DNA of 9,132 bases, taken from NCBI GenBank assembly GCA_007125435.1, contig SLDF01000083.1:1-9132 (forward strand), in the 5' to 3' direction. Position 1 is the stretch's first letter, and each line of letters begins with the position of its first letter. The notes beneath the pieces were generated by a model. It saw only the letters and a program-made list of their open reading frames with translations. It was not told the origin of the DNA and ran no database searches. Position numbers and translations under genes: made by a program. Source of the DNA: Saprospiraceae bacterium (GTDB lineage Bacteria; Bacteroidota; Bacteroidia; Chitinophagales; Saprospiraceae). Positions 6,482 to 9,132 of this stretch are shown here, piece by piece.

Positions 6482-7186
6482 CTACGAGAGGAGTACCCTC
6501 AATCTGCTCTTGGCCTCTTCCTCCAATTTCATAGCTCTGGGAATGAGGACATGGTCTTCTATGAGTGCATGGACGCATAGGTCTTTTTCAAAGGATTTGA
6601 GCTGGGCCAGAAGTATCCTGTAGGGGCTTTGGTTGGTTTTGGGCGGATCATAGGCTCTGATGACACGCCGGATATCGCTCAGGTCTTGCTCTGTATCATC
6701 GTGGTGGTCGATGAAAGATTGAATAGAATACTTGAAAATGTCTTTACTGTATCTCATAGCATCATGGGGGGACGCCATCGCCTTCGAAAGCTTGCCGATG
6801 TATGGCAGTAATTCATGCTCTTCCTGATCGATGTGCTCTGTAAGGTGAGCTGTATAGTTGTTGTAAAACTGACTGAGCAAAGGCAGTAAAGGGTGGTGAT
6901 CAGAATAATCACGCGTCAGGATGTAGATGCTTTGCTCTATCTCTAATAGCTTCTTTGACAGGTAATACTTGTGTGTGCGCTGAATATAATCCACGACATC
7001 ACTCAAAGGGAAGCAGTCGAAAGTCTCCTTTGAGAAGCTCTCTGTTTGTTCGAAGGTGTGTAATAAGGAGAGGACAAAGTCGTGGTTAATGTCCAGCTCT
7101 CTAAGCTTATCGTAGGTCATGGATACATCCGCTCTAAATGTGGGATCATATCTTTGCATGATTTGGAAAAAAGAATCTTGACTCAT
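6482..7186 (-). CDS. Hemerythrin-domain protein, RIC/YtfE-like
   Basis: The protein is 234 residues, all helical in character, with no signal peptide, so it is probably cytoplasmic. His and Glu motifs come in the order expected for a di-iron hemerythrin domain: His72 (RTHKYYL), His97/98 (DHHPLL), His114 and His118 with Glu122/123 (HLTEHIDQEEHELLPYI), His161/162 (IDHHDDTEQDL), and His206 with Glu210 (VHALIEDHVLIPRA). The last block closely parallels the HIxLENxxLFPRA end of YtfE/ScdA proteins, which repair iron centres damaged by nitric oxide or oxidative stress. It lacks the short ScdA N-terminal domain; residues 1-65 are instead helical and unassigned. A repair role is likely but iron sensing or storage remains possible. 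It follows the PhzF-like gene by 172 nt, so it may have its own promoter. Confidence 0.85.
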   Translation of the reverse strand: MSQDSFFQIMQRYDPTFRADVSMTYDKLRELDINHDFVLSLLHTFEQTESFSKETFDCFPLSDVVDYIQRTHKYYLSKKLLEIEQSIYILTRDYSDHHPLLPLLSQFYNNYTAHLTEHIDQEEHELLPYIGKLSKAMASPHDAMRYSKDIFKYSIQSFIDHHDDTEQDLSDIRRVIRAYDPPKTNQSPYRILLAQLKSFEKDLCVHALIEDHVLIPRAMKLEEEAKSRLRVLLS

Positions 7187-7256
7187 GGTTTTTAATTTTA
7201 CTTACGACCGCTAATGACACTATGGATGATGATGGACGAAAATCTCCTCCATTTTC

Positions 7257-7273
7257 TTGACACCTCAAATATG
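7257..7273 (-). promoter_or_regulatory. Possible promoter element with overlapping palindrome upstream of the hemerythrin gene
   Basis: On minus, CATATTTG (7272-7265) is one mismatch from the phylum -7 box TAnnTTTG, but no good TTTG lies 19 nt upstream. It overlaps the palindrome TTGA-N4-TCAA (7257-7268). That spacing is 2 nt shorter than a standard FNR/CRP-family box, so assignment to that family is weak. Confidence 0.25.
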
Positions 7274-7358
7274 CAGGTTTTCTATATATATACCGAATCC
7301 AATCGAATGATTTTTGTCATGGAAAAGACATTATGCAGTTTTTTGTGTGCAAAATATA

Positions 7359-8150
7359 TTAAATATAATACTCACCCTTACTTATCACTTCGAAGTCACC
7401 ACCTAAAATGACTTGATCCTCTACTAGCGAACATTGGAAAAGCCCTCCACGAGGACTCAGTTGTTTTGCTTGGAGATGGGGCTTGCTGAGTTTTTTACTC
7501 CAAAAGTCGGTAAGCAGAGCATGTGACGAGCCGGTAGCGTGATCTTCTAATTGTCTGACATGAGGCACAAGGGTACGGCTTACGAAGTCCACACTTTCAC
7601 CGGGCGCTGTCACGGCATATCCAAAAATGTCGCATTTGCGCAGTTCGCAAAAGTCCGGTTGCATCGATGCTATTGCCGATTCATCTTTGGCCAAAATGAT
7701 GTACTTGTTATTGGTCTCATACATGGCGATTATATCAATACCGAGGCCTGCTCTTATGGCAGGAGGTACGTCTATTTCTTTATTTACAGGTATCGCATCC
7801 AATGAGATAAAATGTCTTGCAGATTCATCGGTAAAGCCCATTAATACATCCCTGCCCGACTTAAATTGAAAGGATTGATCAGGCCGGCCTTCGGCAAGAA
7901 AAGCAATGGCAGCCATAGTGCCATGTCCACATAGACCAATTCTGGCATCAGGAGCATACCATTTGATAGGAAACCCACCGTCTTCCTCAGGTAAAATGAA
8001 TGTCGATGCAGGTTGATTTATGTCTGCTGCTATTTGTTGATACAAATTAGAGGATAAGGGCTCATCGAGCTTAAATACTGCTGAAATGTTACCAAGCACG
8101 TTTTCTTGTCGTGCTGAAAAAACAGAGATCAATGTATATTGTATAGTCAT
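7359..8150 (-). CDS. PhzF-family (diaminopimelate epimerase-fold) protein with altered catalytic motif
   Basis: This 263-residue protein is a usual length for PhzF-family isomerases. Family landmarks are VFSARQENVLGNISAVF (residues 10-26), WYAPDARIGLCGHGTMAA (64-81), EDHATGSSHALL (202-213) and QLSPRGGLFQ (230-239), covering both halves of the pseudo-symmetric fold. The usual N-terminal motif NxSETxF, whose Glu acts as the acid/base in PhzF, reads NQPASTF at 45-51, with Ala48 where Glu is expected (codon GCA at 8009-8007). Isomerisation by the standard mechanism is therefore doubtful, and substrate is unknown. No phenazine genes are nearby. It starts 18 nt after the porin stop and is probably co-transcribed with it. 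Confidence 0.88.
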   Translation of the reverse strand: MTIQYTLISVFSARQENVLGNISAVFKLDEPLSSNLYQQIAADINQPASTFILPEEDGGFPIKWYAPDARIGLCGHGTMAAIAFLAEGRPDQSFQFKSGRDVLMGFTDESARHFISLDAIPVNKEIDVPPAIRAGLGIDIIAMYETNNKYIILAKDESAIASMQPDFCELRKCDIFGYAVTAPGESVDFVSRTLVPHVRQLEDHATGSSHALLTDFWSKKLSKPHLQAKQLSPRGGLFQCSLVEDQVILGGDFEVISKGEYYI

Positions 8151-8168
8151 AAGTTGATATTTGACGTG

Positions 8169-9132
8169 TTAAAACTCAAAAGCTAATGCGCTAGTCATGA
8201 AAAAGTTGAAGGTGTCTGATGCATCTCCAAATATTGGCGTGCTGTTATTTAAACCGCGGGCTTCGATTCGCCACATGGCATTATCTGTGATTTTTACATC
8301 CAGGTTTACACTACCGCCCCATATGTTGAATGTGTCGCCATGTCTCGTCTCTATGATGACCAGGTCTGGATCGGCATAGAATTCTGTCCTTAAACCCAAG
8401 TGCCATCTTTCTGAAATGGCAATTCGCGTGTTGATGTTAAAGCTTTCCCATCTTTTGTAGCTCTTACTGCCGGGAGATATCTGTTGAAAACCAATGTCAT
8501 ACCCTGCAATGATATCAATTTGCTCCGTCCAATCGTATTCAATGAAGAAGTTGTGAAAATACCGCATTCTACGATTGGTGTCCGGATCATCAGTGCCGAT
8601 AAATGAACTGCTGTTTACAGTAATACGCTCTGTTGGGAACCATGTGATTTGATGGCCGGTGGAGAGTAAAGAATTGCCCTGCACCCGCTGAATTCTTTGC
8701 CACCCATTTAACAAATGCAAGCTGAAGTACCATTTTTCTGAGCTTGAGGTATAATTGAGGTTAATACCAGAAGAGAAGTAGGGGGAGTTTTCTGCCATGA
8801 TGCTTCTTGTCAATTGTAAGCATTGATTACCGAATGCACTCTCAAAGCCAATGTGAGACTCCATAATGCCGACATCAATCCAAAGCTCTTTGTCAGGAAG
8901 CAACTTAATGCCTACATTAGCCTCGTAGATATTTTTCAAGACACCCGGTTCTGCCGCCAGATTATCATTGGCATATGTACCGGCCATAAGGCTGAGATTG
9001 GCCCTGCTGCGTTGGTTTTCAACAGAGAGTTTTATGACGCCAAAATTGAGGTTGACCTCATTATGCCTATTGTGATTGAAGAGAAATGGTTGTCTTAGTG
9101 CATTGGTGGGATTAGTGAAGTCATATGCATAG
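8169..9132 (-). CDS. Beta-barrel porin, OmpL/bbp2-like (partial, N-terminus outside the window)
   Basis: The frame is open without a stop to the window edge, giving 320 residues of the C-terminal part. An internal Met at 8987 is not the start, because the in-frame sequence before it is clearly protein: FTNPTNALRQPFLFNHNRHNEVNLNFG and the following LSLMAGTYANDN. This block is typical of the putative beta-barrel porin-2 (OmpL-like) family of Bacteroidota. The rest shows repeated amphipathic strands (WYFSLHLLNGWQ, HNFFIEYDWTEQIDIIAGYDIGF, MWRIEARGLN) and ends in ALAFEF, with the terminal Phe typical of outer-membrane barrels. A passive channel for small solutes is likely; specificity cannot be read. 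The PhzF-like gene follows within 18 nt. Confidence 0.88.
   Translation of the reverse strand, partial: YAYDFTNPTNALRQPFLFNHNRHNEVNLNFGVIKLSVENQRSRANLSLMAGTYANDNLAAEPGVLKNIYEANVGIKLLPDKELWIDVGIMESHIGFESAFGNQCLQLTRSIMAENSPYFSSGINLNYTSSSEKWYFSLHLLNGWQRIQRVQGNSLLSTGHQITWFPTERITVNSSSFIGTDDPDTNRRMRYFHNFFIEYDWTEQIDIIAGYDIGFQQISPGSKSYKRWESFNINTRIAISERWHLGLRTEFYADPDLVIIETRHGDTFNIWGGSVNLDVKITDNAMWRIEARGLNNSTPIFGDASDTFNFFMTSALAFEF

Overview
The window looks like chromosomal DNA from a member of the Bacteroidota, possibly Saprospiria, Chitinophagia or Cytophagia-like, although the sequence alone does not fix the class. Three things point there: a type IX secretion (T9SS) sorting tail, outer-membrane barrels and an N-terminal secreted-protein domain typical of the phylum, and a promoter of the form TTTG-N19-TAnnTTTG. 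Every gene I accept is on the minus strand. Both end genes run off the window.

Right block (9132 down to 6482): the 3' part of a beta-barrel porin, then a PhzF/diaminopimelate-epimerase-fold protein 18 nt downstream, then after 172 nt a hemerythrin-domain protein resembling the RIC/YtfE iron-centre repair family. The PhzF protein lacks the glutamate usually found in its N-terminal catalytic motif.

Middle block (6481 to 5336): about 1.1 kb without a credible gene but full of structure. Two copies of a roughly 155-nt folded repeat face opposite ways (5518-5670 on minus, 6106-6437 on plus). They share a 20-nt identical block, conserved loop motifs and a closing GCGTG/CACGC stem. Their internal stems have different sequences but the same architecture. 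Each copy is preceded by five 7-bp tandem repeats, and between them lie degenerate units of about 20 bp beginning GTTTA, again in opposite orientations. The right copy carries a 170-bp foldback exactly where the left copy has none.

Left block (5335 down to 1): a tightly spaced four-gene cluster behind a good Bacteroidota promoter. In order it encodes a small secreted protein with a T9SS type A sorting tail, a collagen-like fibre protein ending in an S74 self-cleaving chaperone, a large outer-membrane barrel, and the start of a large secreted protein of Fn3/TANFOR-like type. All four have export signals, so together they probably build a cell-surface assembly such as an adhesive fibre. That role is inferred from domain content and gene order.

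The most unusual features are the paired inverted structured repeats, the possible fibre-plus-barrel surface system, and the PhzF homologue with the altered active-site motif.
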